Shown in pieces: positions 1 to 10,600 of a stretch of DNA of 64,000 nt. The stretch is taken from the NCBI GenBank assembly GCA_963854735.1, contig OY978097.1, forward strand, positions 2,294,001 through 2,358,000. The letters are read 5' to 3'. How positions within the stretch are numbered: the first letter of the stretch is position 1; every line of letters begins with the position of its first letter. A program made the position numbers and the translations under genes. A model generated the notes under the pieces. That model was not told where the DNA came from, did no database searches, and worked only from the letters and a program-made list of their open reading frames with translations. The DNA comes from Marvania coccoides (Eukaryota; Chlorophyta; Trebouxiophyceae; Chlorellales; Chlorellaceae).

Positions 1-13
1 TGTTTTAAAGTTC

Positions 14-19
14 TTTATT
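14..19 (-). terminator. AATAAA polyadenylation signal of the GT31 gene
   Basis: AATAAA read on the minus strand about 100 bases after the GT31 stop codon. Position and motif fit a cleavage/polyadenylation signal; no cleavage site can be seen directly. Confidence 0.5.
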
Positions 20-115
20 GTTTGAAACAAAAATTGGCGCTATAGCAATACTTTCTTGTTATCCTTTTCCATGTCGAGCAAAAGTATGTTTAAAAAATTA
101 GTTTGCTCGGTTTTT

Positions 116-2493
116 TCATTCGCGGCTGCGGTGAATGCCGGCCTTCCATGCAGCCCAGCCCGCGTAGTCTCCTGGTAAGAACAGGCCGCTGGAGCACTGC
201 ACTGGCTTTTCGTCGGCCAGTCCAGACCAGTCTTGCTCAACCAGGCCAGCCAGCAGGCGAGGCGAATCCACGTCGAGATGGCGGACGGCAGTGTCAGGGA
301 TGCAAGAGCGCCAAGCAGGGCGGAATGCGGAATGGGAGTGGGGGCGGAGGACGGCGTCGGCCAGCAGCAGGCCCACTTGCACGTCCTCCCATTTGATCAG
401 CCTGAAAAAGAAGGAAGAAAGAAATAATATTGATTGCATGGCAGGCCCATGCGCATGCACAGTAGTGTATTGCATATTCTATTGAATATTTGTTTCTTAC
501 GCGAACCAGCGGGGGGCGTCTTGAGGCCGCCTTTCGTAGGTGTTGACTTTTTGCACGAGGTGCTGCATCAGGTCGCGAGAAAGCACGTACCCCCACCCGG
601 CAAGGTACTGCTGCCCCCACGGCACTATCTCGTCCGGCAGCTCCTCCTCTGACACAAACCACTTGGAGCCGGGGTCACGCACGGGGTGAAAACTGAAGGC
701 GATAAGGGTGGAAATGAGAAAGAAAGCGAGTGGTTAAAATTACCAGCGTGTCCACAATATTGCTGCACTTCACTCACCCTGACGCCACCTCCACGCATCC
801 CAGGTAAACCCCGCGCATACGGGGGCTTGAAAGGTCGGGAACGACGCCAGCCATCGCCAGCGGGGCCCTCTGGTGCTGAAAAAAGTGCGACTGGACGCGG
901 CGCTTGACTTCTTCCATGGTCATGGGGCTGCCATCGATGTCGTCCACGCTTGAATTAGGTCTGCGGTGGTTAATAAGGTCGGAGGCGTCGTAGATCGTCA
1001 TCCCCTCGCTCACTACGGGCCGTCCTCGGCTCTGTGACATGCGGTGGAGCTCTTCTTTGCGGACGGTGTTGGATTCAGCGAGCAGCAGGGCCCGCCCGCC
1101 CAGCTCGCTCTGCATTGCGATGCTTTCTGGGGCAGGGTCGTGCAGCGCCGCGATGAGGCGGTGCATCCTCACCCAGGTGTCGTCATCGGTCTGCAATTCA
1201 AACGTTGACTCAACTGTTCGGAACAACGAATGGCAAAAGAGGAATTTTCCTTTATACGTAATTACTAGTCTACCTGGTAGAAAGGAAAAAAATGCGATCA
1301 ACTGCGAATTCACTTCTTAAATCTTGCCTTGAGCACATGCGTGAACTTTGAGGGGTGCGCCAGCGTGAAGCGCAACATTCTGAACACCTTGTTCGGCAAA
1401 TTATCGTACGTTTCTCTCCCGCGCAAGATCACGGTGTCTCCGTAGGTCCGTGCCTCCTTCTCTAGCTCCGGCATCCAGCGCTGCATGGCGTCGGCGTCCT
1501 CAGGCTGGGCCAGGAAGAAAGTTATTTGAATGCCTTGAGGGTAGCGCTGGAAGATCAGGGCACCCCAGGTACTGCGCAAAGCACACACACACACACATAT
1601 TGATAATACACATCAACTGATTGATAATGGGTCACCGCCCCACCATCAAGCCCACTCTCTTCTCACTTTCTAATGGCAACTCTGCGCTCAAGTGAAACGA
1701 CGCTGCAACAAGAGCTCGTCACCGCCACCATGAGCTGGATAGGGCCCAAAGAGGGCCATTTGCTGTGGTCAAGGCCGCCTTTCAGCCCCAGCTTCTCTCC
1801 TGCACCTGCTGCCTTGAGCTCATCGAGTGTGCCGCCCCAGCGATTGAGGTGTAGCAGCCGCCCAACGGCGGGTTTTGTGGCATGGGACGACTGATACACG
1901 CCCTCAAGGTTGTCTAACAGCGCTTTCTCCTCCGGCTGAACCGGAAAATTGATGTCCAGAGCGTCCCTGCAAAATAAATTAATATTATAATATGAAAAAT
2001 ATTATAATAAATTGGGTGCATGGACGCCAAATTTTCAACCTTGACCGCTCAAAATGGGGCACCTGAAGCGCACGAAGAGCCCCGGGGCCGTAAATTCCAC
2101 CAAGAAGGATCCCAGCGGGGCTGCTGAGCGATTGCTCCCAGCAGCTCCGGGCGCTGACGCCAAGCTCTCTGCGTATCCAACTTTGCTGCTTAGCCCACCA
2201 GAGCCGCCGTGGCTGAACAATAATGTCGCGCCCAGCAACGCTGCGAGCCCCAAGACCGTGCACATGATTATTAGCGGACCTCTGCGGCGATGCGCCGGTG
2301 GCGTGTGACCTTTGAGCCCCGCCTCTGGGTCTGCTGCTGCCGCCGCCATGCGACCTATGCGACTTTGACTAAGAGTTCGGCGCATCCTTGTACGCACAGG
2401 GCCGAGAGGAGGGGTGGGAGGAAGGGTTATTCCCTCGGGAACTACTGCTCCCCCACCGCGCTGCAGCGCGGAATTAAACATTTTCTGTTGCAA
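116..2493 (-). CDS. GT31-family (beta-1,3-galactosyltransferase-like) Golgi glycosyltransferase
   Basis: Probable type II Golgi enzyme that adds a hexose to glycans. Six exons join in phase: 2063-2493, 1667-1966, 1328-1571, 778-1190, 501-692, 116-401 (621 aa). After a basic cytosolic tail there is one membrane anchor (about residues 69-92). The lumenal part shows the family landmarks in order: VAVTSS followed by RRVAIRNTWG, ITFFLAQ, the metal-binding TDDDTWVR (DxD motif), VRDPGSKWFVSEEE, GWGYVLSRDL and WEDVQVG. Every motif lies in the order expected for PF01762. The third intron (1191-1327) begins with GC, not GT; using GC restores the continuous stretch HVLKTDDDTWVR. A second Met is at residue 5. 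Donor and acceptor sugars cannot be read from the sequence. Family assignment is firm; the exact linkage made is unknown. Confidence 0.88.
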
Positions 2494-3046
2494 AATATTA
2501 TACGAAATGTTTTAATCTTTTGGAATTTTAGTTTTAGAGAAATCAGCGAGAATATTATTTATTTATTATTTTTTCTTCGTGAGCATATGCATGCCCTGGC
2601 CAACCTTGGATATATTTTGAAAATTTATAAAAAATAAGTGGCTGCAAGTCATACGCCAGCGCCTATATTCGGCAAACATCATAACGCCGCGGTTGAAAGC
2701 AACGCCCACACACCGCGTGTGACAAAGTTCATAGCCGAGCTCCCAGCTGGCGGCAGAGCCCCAATATCCAGATATACGCCGTTCATGCATTGACAGCTGT
2801 ATCGCCCTTTCTGTCCCGAAGAATCCATGCAGGCGAAGGCAGCGCCACCATAGGCTGCACGACAAACGGAAGAACAGCTGGTCTCCGGAGAATCGCAATT
2901 ATTTTCTGCCAAGACTTATACATATGCAACCGGCGGTGGCGGTGGCGGCTGGAGCGGGCAAGTTGAGGTGTTGGTCATCGCAATTTTGGCATATTGGTTT
3001 TCTTACTTATATGTATAAAAAATGCATATCATGTTATAATAAATTC
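2494..3046. other. Spacer between two minus-strand glycosyltransferase genes, with a weak Cys-rich open frame
   Basis: AT-rich stretches (2490-2640 and 2990-3050) flank a GC-richer middle. On the minus strand, 2679-2911 stays open and encodes about 77 residues with seven Cys, but has no ATG and no clear splice partner. It could be 3' UTR of the GT2 gene, an unplaced exon, or chance. The part next to 2493 must hold the GT31 promoter; I see no TATA box I would trust. Confidence 0.35.
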
Positions 3047-4340
3047 TCATCTGTACGAGTCAGAGTAGAGTTCCTCACACAGATTGCACAGCTGCTCAGA
3101 TCGCATGCCCAACCACCAAGCCAGCGAGATCCTGAACTGAATGTACGTCGACCGGGAGTTCCCCAGCGCAGCAATCCGCCTTCCGCTCGTGGTGTTGTAT
3201 GCCAGCAGCTGCACCTCACGCCCTGGCTTTCCGCTGGCCAGCCCACCGTGGTGCATCCTCACACAAAGGTCTGCGTCCTCCATTAACGGCAGGCTGTCGT
3301 CATAGCCGCCCACCCTCCAAAAATCAGCCGCCCTGCAGAAGATGCTCTGATCCCCAAACTGCACCACCGGAAGAAAAACGTGTTAGATATTTTTAATTTG
3401 GTAGATATTTGTACGCGCCGCTCTAACTGAAACAAAGTTTTTTCTTCTTTCTCACCAGGCACTTGAGGCCGCGCAGCGCGGAGAGGGGAGCAAACACCGC
3501 TGGTGCGTAGAAGCTGGACACGTTGTTGTGGAAGGTGGGAAAGCGCAGGACGTTGCCGGGGGGGTGCTCGATGCTCACAAAGAAGCCGCCAAGCACGGTA
3601 CCCGGGTTGGCCAGCGCCTCGCGGGCTCTGGCGATGGAATCGGGTGCTGGACGGCTGTCGGCGTGCACAAACATGAGAATGCCGCCTTTTGCCACCTTGG
3701 CCCCAGCGTTCATTTGCCGGCCGCGGCCTTTGCCGCTGCGCACCACCTTGGCCCCCGCCTTCTTCGCGAGGCGAGCGGTGCCGTCTGTGCTGCCGCCATC
3801 GACCACAATGATCTCGCAGGGAGCGGGATCTAGCGACGCCATCATGTGCTGCACAGCTTCAGCGATTGTCGCAGCCTCGTTGAGGGCGGGGATGACGATG
3901 GATACCGGCATGTTTTCGGTGGGGATTTTCTCTTCTTTCGGCTGCGCGTTGATGAGGGCAGCGGCAGCCACCGCTGCTCCCACCGCAAAGAACGCCAAAG
4001 GGACCCAGCGCCGGTTGCCGTCTCCACCCCCGCTGGAACCATCGCCGCCGCCTTCATGGCCACCTCCACCGCCACTTCCCCCGTCGCCATAGCTCACGAG
4101 CTCGCTAGCTGCGAGATATTGAATGACGTCGCTGTCGCTGTCGCCGTTGCCGCTTGCAGCTGCACAGCATCGAAAGTGGCCAATTCCGACATGGCTGTGC
4201 TGCCCCAAAGAATGACTGCGGCTCAAAGGAGACGTCGATTGCCTAAATGCAAGAGTTTTCTTCGGAAATACAGATTTCGAAAGATTTTTTTGTTGGCATT
4301 GTAAAATCAATGGCGCAGTTCTATGGTTGGAGAGCTTCAT
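3047..4340 (-). CDS. GT2 glycosyltransferase (TIGR04283-like), probably plastid-targeted
   Basis: Family 2 glycosyltransferase with a GT-A fold. Two exons, 3456-4340 and 3047-3358, are joined at a phase-0 gt/ag intron (398 aa from this start). Residues 1-60 are rich in Ser, Arg and Lys with almost no acid, like a plastid transit peptide. A Gly-rich linker and a hydrophobic segment (WVPLAFFAVGAAVAAAAL) follow. The catalytic domain shows SIVIPALNEA, IIVVDGGSTDGT, a GRGRQMNAGA loop, FVHADSRP (DxD-like HAD), then GDQSIFCRAADF and PLMEDADLCVR. That layout matches the small TIGR04283 group, which in bacteria is linked to arsenosugar synthesis; function here is not proven. An ATG 42 bases upstream gives a hydrophobic start that fits a transit peptide less well. 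The protein ends where the family ends. Confidence 0.82.
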
Positions 4341-4501
4341 GATACAAAAAATGTTACTTGCAAAATTTAAAAATAAAAACATTTATAAAACTCATAAAAC
4401 TGGAGGAAAAGAACAAAGTAATAGAACTGAAGAAATTCAAGCCATTTAGGCCCCAAATGTTGAGGTAATGTTGGCCATCAAACTGTATTTGGCAGCAGAT
4501 G

Positions 4502-4843
4502 CTATGCTCGCTTTCTCTCAGCGCGGCGTCGTGCTGCTGGGGCTGCACCGGCGGCAGCGGGAGCATCGGGGGCGGGGGCGGCGGTGGCCTTCCAGGCGAA
4601 CTCATAAATCATTTTCGAGCTGAAAATGACCCAAGCAATGATCAGCGCTTGTATCGATTGCCTGTACTCCGGATTTTCCTCTGCAGCTCTGCTCAAAAGC
4701 ATACCGCCGGCGGAAAGCACGATGATACCCACACTGACCATGAAGCGCGGACTGTCGAAGAATCTGCAAATGAAATCGCACGATGCATAATTTTTTAATG
4801 ATCTGCATCCAACAGAGAAGAGAAGAGAAGATCCTTACCCCAT
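4502..4843 (-). CDS. Small two-span membrane protein (88 aa), unidentified
   Basis: Two exons: a five-base first exon holding only ATGGG (4839-4843), and 4502-4763. The splice gives a protein starting MGFFDSPRF. Two hydrophobic segments follow (roughly residues 9-26 and 42-58), separated by a charged loop, then an Ala/Pro-rich tail ending in basic residues. This resembles small ER or mitochondrial membrane subunits in size, but I do not recognise the family. Support for the gene: the gt donor after the micro-exon, a clean ttgcag acceptor, and compact length. No close Met-started alternative includes the FFDSPRF segment. Confidence 0.6.
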
Positions 4844-5334
4844 TTAAAAAAAAATTGAAATTGAAATAATTTCAACTTCCGTTGCCTGCGCCTGCTTTAA
4901 ACAGGTTTTTGAATGAATATATTACTCGTATAATTCTATAATTTAGTAAATTTTGTTTGGTTTTTTGGGGCAGCGTCCAGAGTGGATGTTTAGTTTTTCT
5001 CGGCCGGTTCTGGGCTCTTTAATTTTCATTTCCTGGCCAATACAACGAATAACAGCCACAAAGTCGTATACCCTTCGCTGCTGCATTCCATTTTGTGCAT
5101 ATCTTTTTTAGCTACCGCCCAACCCCCCACCCCCCTTACGACTGCAGAAGAAGGAAAATTTTACAAAGAGACGTATGAACCAAAACCAGGTTTTTATTGA
5201 GGGTCAGATCAATTCCATCGTCAGTCAGTCAGTCAGTCAGTTGTCGTCGTTGCGTCAGGTGTACCGGTCAGTCAAGTCGCTTTGCTGTCAAAGAGAAATA
5301 CAGTTTGGGTGCTGTAAAAAACTACATTAGTTGG
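4844..5334. other. Spacer with TCAG tandem repeat
   Basis: AT-rich upstream region of the small membrane gene, then the 3' UTR of the HDAC gene. Five perfect TCAG units lie at 5221-5240. No coding signal seen. Confidence 0.6.
5193..5198 (-). terminator. AATAAA polyadenylation signal of the HDAC gene
   Basis: AATAAA on the minus strand about 140 bases beyond the HDAC stop codon, the expected place for a polyadenylation signal. Confidence 0.5.
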
Positions 5335-7115
5335 CTAGAGCGTCGCAAACGGGTCTACCGTCCCTTTTTCTACGCACTTGAGGTAGTGCGAAAAGTGCGC
5401 TTGAACGTAGGTCTTCAGCCGCTCATGAACCACCTCCTCCTCCTCCATACACATGTCAGGCAGCAGCGCCTCGGGGGGACGCAGCGTCATGCCCGCGCTC
5501 GGCGCCCCCCGCAGCTGCCTCAGGTTCTCCAAGATCGTCGACCGAATACGCTCAAGCTCTTCCTTCTTATTCTGGTCCACAAACCGAGCCTGCAGGTTGT
5601 GCCGCAGCCGCGGCTCGTGGAAGAAGTAGGCGGAGTACTCCCCCTGCGGCAGCCAGTCGTCCAGCTCCACCCCCAGCACGGTGGCGGTGTTGAGCGTCCA
5701 GGCGCGGGCAACAGTGGTCTTGGTGTACCCGCCGCCCCCCAGCACCAGCGTGGGGAGGTTGAACGACTTGACGAAGCGCACCGCCTCGGCGTGACCCTCC
5801 AGGGTCAAAGAAAAGGCGCCGACGCGATCCCCCACGAGCGCGTCAGCTCCTGGAGGTGGTAGAACGAGGAAAGGAGACAAATTTAAGTTAATAAAACGAA
5901 TTTCTGGATGACATATCATAACGAGTTAAGATTAAATGCAAACATGCAGAAGTATTAATGAACAAAAAAATGAGCACATGAATCCCCCCCCCCCACCCGC
6001 CTCACCGCACTGCAGCACCACTGCTCCAGGTTTGTACACTTGCATGATCCTCTCCACGATGGGTTTGAACATCGACAGGTACTCCTCGTCGGTGCACCCC
6101 TCCAGCAGCGGCACGTTCACCGCGTACCCCTTGCCTGCGCCCTCCCCAACCTCCGTCAGTGGCCCAGTGCCAGGGAAGAAGTATTCTGGGCGGTACAGGT
6201 GCAGGGACAGCGTCATGACGCGATCGGTGGTGTAGAACGCCTGCTCCACGCCATCGCCGTGGTGAATCTGCAAGTGCAAACCCAAAAAATGAAAAGAGTG
6301 AAGTGGGCCCAGATGAAATGCAGTACAGCAGTACTGCTACAACAGGGAGCCAAAATTATAGATAGATTCCAGGAAGAGCTCACGTCAATGTCGACGTAGA
6401 GCACCCGTGGGTGCACTCGCAGCAGCTCCAGGATGCCCAGCACGCAGTCGTTGACGTAGCAGAATCCCGATGCCTCTGACTTCTTGGCGTGGTGGAGCCC
6501 GCCAGCCCAGTTGATGGCCACGTCATACTGCCCCGAGTTCAGTTTGGAGGCGCCCTCGATGCTGGCGCCGGCGGAGAGCCTGCAGAAGTCGAAAATTCCA
6601 GGAAAGATGGGGCAGTCTTCGTCCAGGCCGAACCGAAGAAACTTTTCTTGATTTTGTCGAAATTGCGCAGGGGTGGTGTTGCGCAGGGTCTCCAAGTACT
6701 CGTCACCGTGGAAGGCGGTGAGCTCCTCGGCCTGGGCGCGGCGGGGACGCTGTGAAGCAACAAAGAGAGTCACCGGACAGAGATATGTTGGTTTTGTGCA
6801 TTGACAAAATACTACAGTACGCGAAAATTCAACATGAGGCTCTTACGTAAACGTCCATTTTATCGTGCAGGCCGTAGCCAAGGACGAGATCGTGCGTCAT
6901 TGCTATCCTGGGCGGCTTCATGGGGTGGTCAGCGCCATAGTACATGCCGGCATAGTCGGCTGCGAAAATAAAAAGAAGGGAGGGAAGGCCAGTTTAGCAG
7001 TCGTTGAAAGCATACCACGAGCTGCTCAACAGCCCCCAGTGCTGCTCAGTCCTCCTAAACCTCAGGGCACCTCACCGTCGTAGAAATAGGCCACCTTCCG
7101 CTTCTTGTCCGCCAT
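5335..7115 (-). CDS. Class I histone deacetylase (RPD3/HDAC1-3 type)
   Basis: Zn-dependent lysine deacetylase acting on histones in the nucleus. Five exons join in phase: 7076-7115, 6847-6959, 6384-6749, 6006-6267, 5335-5849 (431 aa, close to the usual core length). The protein opens with [24 protein letters not shown], the class I signature, cut here by an intron after the first Gly. Catalytic residues are intact: the paired His in [11 protein letters not shown] (H137/H138), the metal ligands in VDIDIHHGDG (D173, H175), the third Asp in [10 protein letters not shown] (D263) and the Tyr in GGGGYTK. The C-terminal tail is short. It is divergently transcribed from the SANT protein gene at 7687, a likely corepressor partner. 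Which class I member (HDAC1/2, HDAC3 or HDA9-like) is not decided. Confidence 0.96.
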
Positions 7116-7686
7116 GGCAGCTCTCGCGGGCCAATTAGTGGATTGACGACAGCTTATGCAAGCTTTTTTCTTCAAGAGCGTAGGTGCTTTGAGTGAGAAA
7201 TATTTTTTTCAGGCTGAGAATTAAAATCTGCCAAAGGCGAAGGTCTTGGCTGGCGGCCGCAGCGCCTCTGTGCAAATATTACAGCTCTAAAAAAAAGCAA
7301 CAGTGCTCAGAGAGTGAAAATTTCAGCGTTTTGAGCGTTTTTCAAAAGCGCGCGTGATAAAAAATTGAGCCGCAAAATTGCGTTTGCTGCAAAGCGGCCT
7401 ACACGTTGAAATTCTACGAATAAAGTACTTCAAGAATAACCTAGAGCAGCACAAAAATAAAAATAATAAAATTTGTGCAGCAACTTTTTGCTGGCTTGTC
7501 TGACAAAAACGACCTGACTTGACAGCATGACGACCCTGACCTTGTATTAAATTTATTGTGGATGGCTGACGGTGGCAGGCGGCACGCGCGCCCTGTAAGT
7601 GAACCTTATAAAATTAATTGAATGTAAACTTTATTTTCCAAAAGCCTTGGAGTCCCTTCAATTCTTAAATCCACCGCCTAATGTGA
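7116..7686. promoter_or_regulatory. 571-bp divergent promoter between HDAC and SANT corepressor
   Basis: The two ATGs face away from each other across this AT-rich interval, so both promoters and 5' UTRs must lie here. A two-codon upstream ATG-TGA sits at 7681-7686, directly before the SANT protein start. No TATA box stands out on either strand. Co-regulation of the two genes is inference. Confidence 0.5.
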
Positions 7687-10600
7687 ATGCAGAACTGGGC
7701 GCAAGGCCCGGCAGGGTCGTGGGACGACCAGCGCCATGGTGGAGGCGCCCCAAAGGTTTGTCCTGTTTTCCTGCTTCTCAATGCCCTCTTCTCACTTTCC
7801 CCCCTCCATTTTCGACTCATATTTTCGCCTCTCTTTTCTGCAGCGGGAGCACCCGCCGTACGGACCAGGTGGGTGGGGAGGACCGCCCCCTGGCAAGCGG
7901 GGACGGTATCACGAAGGCGGGGAGGGAAAGGGGCCGTCAGGGCCGTGGAAGGACGGCGGAATGCGCTCACACGACCGTCACGACAAAGGGCCACCCCCTG
8001 GGAGGTTCGATGGGCCACGTGGCGACCGCGGCAAGCCTTTCTCTGGCCCTCGATACGGCGGCGGGCCTGTGCCCTCTCACGGCCCCCCTACCAGGGACCG
8101 CTACGAGAAGGAACCTGTGCCGTGGAGGGGTGGGGGAGACCCCCACAGCGGGCCTGGGGGGCATTTGCCTCCCCCAAGGGGCCAGCCTGGTCTGTTGGAC
8201 CGCCGGCCCCCTCTGCGCTCTCATCACAGCGATCGGCCCTACTGGAACGGCCCTGCTGACGGCCCGCCCCCGCCTCATAGATCCGACAAGTATCCCCCTC
8301 CTTTTCACGGCAGCAGGAGCAGGTCGGCTGAGCGGGGACCGCCTCACTCGCACGGCAAGGGAGTGGCACCGCCGCGACACCATGGCAGGGAGCGCTCGCA
8401 CACCCCTGAGCGGGATGCAGTCCGCGGGAGGTCGCGAGAGAAGGAGGGTGCTGGCATGTGGGGGCGTTCCCCTCCCCAGCAGCAGCACCACCAGCAGCAG
8501 CCGCTATCTCCTGTTGGTGCAGCTCCTGCTGGCCCACCCCCGTCGTGGCACTCCCTCTGGCAGCAGTCTTCGCCGCCCGCTGAGCCCAACGGCGTCACAC
8601 ACCACGAGGAGGCCGCTGTGCCGCCGCGGGTGGCTTCTGCTGCTGAGTTTGCCCCTCCCCTGTCGCCGGTGTCTGACGAGGAGGGAGGGGGGCTGCCGCC
8701 GCAGGCGCCGCCCGAGGTGCAGTACAAGCCCTCAGCTGTGTTGGATGCCCCCAAGGTGGTGGGATCTACGCCAGAGCCTGGAGAAGTTGTTGAAAATGGC
8801 AGAGGACCGCCCAAGGCCGCTGCCGCTGCTACGGCCACCTTGGCTGCCGCTGCTGCTGTTGTGGTGCCGGCATCCCCCTTAAATCCCGCCATGTCTCCTA
8901 CCCCGCCCCCCGCCGTGAAAGCTGACGACATCGTCAGTGGCATCACTTCCGCAGATGCAGAAGTGGAAGCGCTGGAGGCAGAGCTGGTGGAGCTGGAACT
9001 GGAGCTGCAACGCCAGCGCACGGCCGAAAAGCGCGCCAGAAAGGCGCTGGAGAAGGCCCAAGGCTTGCCGCTGACGGCCCCTGCCCCACTGGAAGACATT
9101 GCCAAGGAGGAGGTTCTGCTGTCTTCCGATTCAGACCAAGAGGCAGAGACTACGACCACCGAACGCACGAGGGGAGGCCCCAGGAAGCGCGGACGGGGCC
9201 GCCCGCCGCGTGGCGGCAGAGGGAGGGTCGCTTCTGACGCTGGCGGCAGCCGAGACGGCCGTGGCATCGCTGAAATGTATGCAGAAGACATGGATGACGT
9301 GCCCCCGCCCTCCCCCCAGCTGCCCCCTGCGCGGCGCAAGCTGGTGATACGGCTGGGGGCGCTGGTGAGCTCGGCTACTGCAGAGAGCTCCACCGCTCGG
9401 GTGCTGCAGCAGGGGCGACATCTCGCGGCGGCAGCACGCGCGCAGTTCAACGAACTGGTGCCCGACACGCTGCTGGCGCGTGGCGGCGGGGCACCGCCTG
9501 CCGCGACAGCAGCTGTGGTGGAGCTGGACGCGGAGAAAGATGGCGAGGAGGAGATGGCCCTGGAGCCGGCCAGCGGCGGTTGTCCGGAAGCTGTTTCCGC
9601 GCTGCTGGCGTCGCCGCTGCCCCCCGCGCCCGCTGGCATCGACGCCACGCTGCGTCGCGAGTTTGGCGACGCCCTGCGCGCCCACGTTCTTGCTGCCATC
9701 GACTTCCGAGGGCGGTTTGACAAGTGGAGGAAGAAAGAAGCGCAGAGGATGCAATGGCAGCAGGCAAACCCTGTCCAGCAGCAGAGTAAGTTTATCTGTG
9801 ATATCTATAGAAAATCCTACATTTTCGATGTTTTGTAAGCTTCCAGTTTGTGATCTTGAAGCGACATTTTATTAGCTTAGCGTTCAATTTGTCGGTCTGT
9901 GCCTTTTGCAGCGCCTGTCAACGGGGAAGCAGGCGGCGCCCGCCGCGCCAACAGCACTGTGTCAGGGGGTGGCGCCAAGTCTGGGTGCGACACCCCCCGT
10001 TCCCCCAGCATGGGCCGCACCAACTCGCGTGGGCGCAGCGGGGACATCGTGCGCAGCGATCTGGAAGAAAGGCAGGCCATAGCCACCCTGCAAGTCATCG
10101 ACCTGGTTAAACAGATGGTGGAGGTGAGTACAAGAAAATTTTTTCTGTAAAAAAATACATGGGGTTATCGTATTTCATTGATAATTAAATTTCAAATTTT
10201 ACCCTTCTTAACTATTTGCAGCTGCCCACCATGCGGCTGCTGTCCCCTCGCGCCTCGCGCTGGGTACTGCGCTACCAGGACCGCAACCGCCTGGTCACAG
10301 ACCCCGTGGCAGAGGCAGAGGCCCGCGTCTGGGTCCGGCCGTGGGCAGAAGCAGAGCGTGCTATTTTCGCCGAGAAATTCCTGGCGCACCACAAGGACTT
10401 CCAGCGCATTGCCACCTTCCTTCCCGGCCGCACCGTCCCTGAGGTGGTGCGTCTGTATTACGCGGTGCAGCGGACTGAAGAGTTTGAGATCACTCGGCGC
10501 AAGTACCAGCTGCGCAAGCGGAGGGAGAAGGCCGAAGAGAACGCGGCGGCGCGGATCAACGGCGGCACACACGGCGGCATGATGATCGCCGGAGCGCTGC

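Noticed and set aside
8344..9723. Long minus-strand open frame opposite the SANT protein
   Set aside because: GC-rich repeats in the sense frame leave the antisense open; composition is low-complexity Ser/Ala and it lacks a domain, while the plus strand has SANT domains and consistent splicing.
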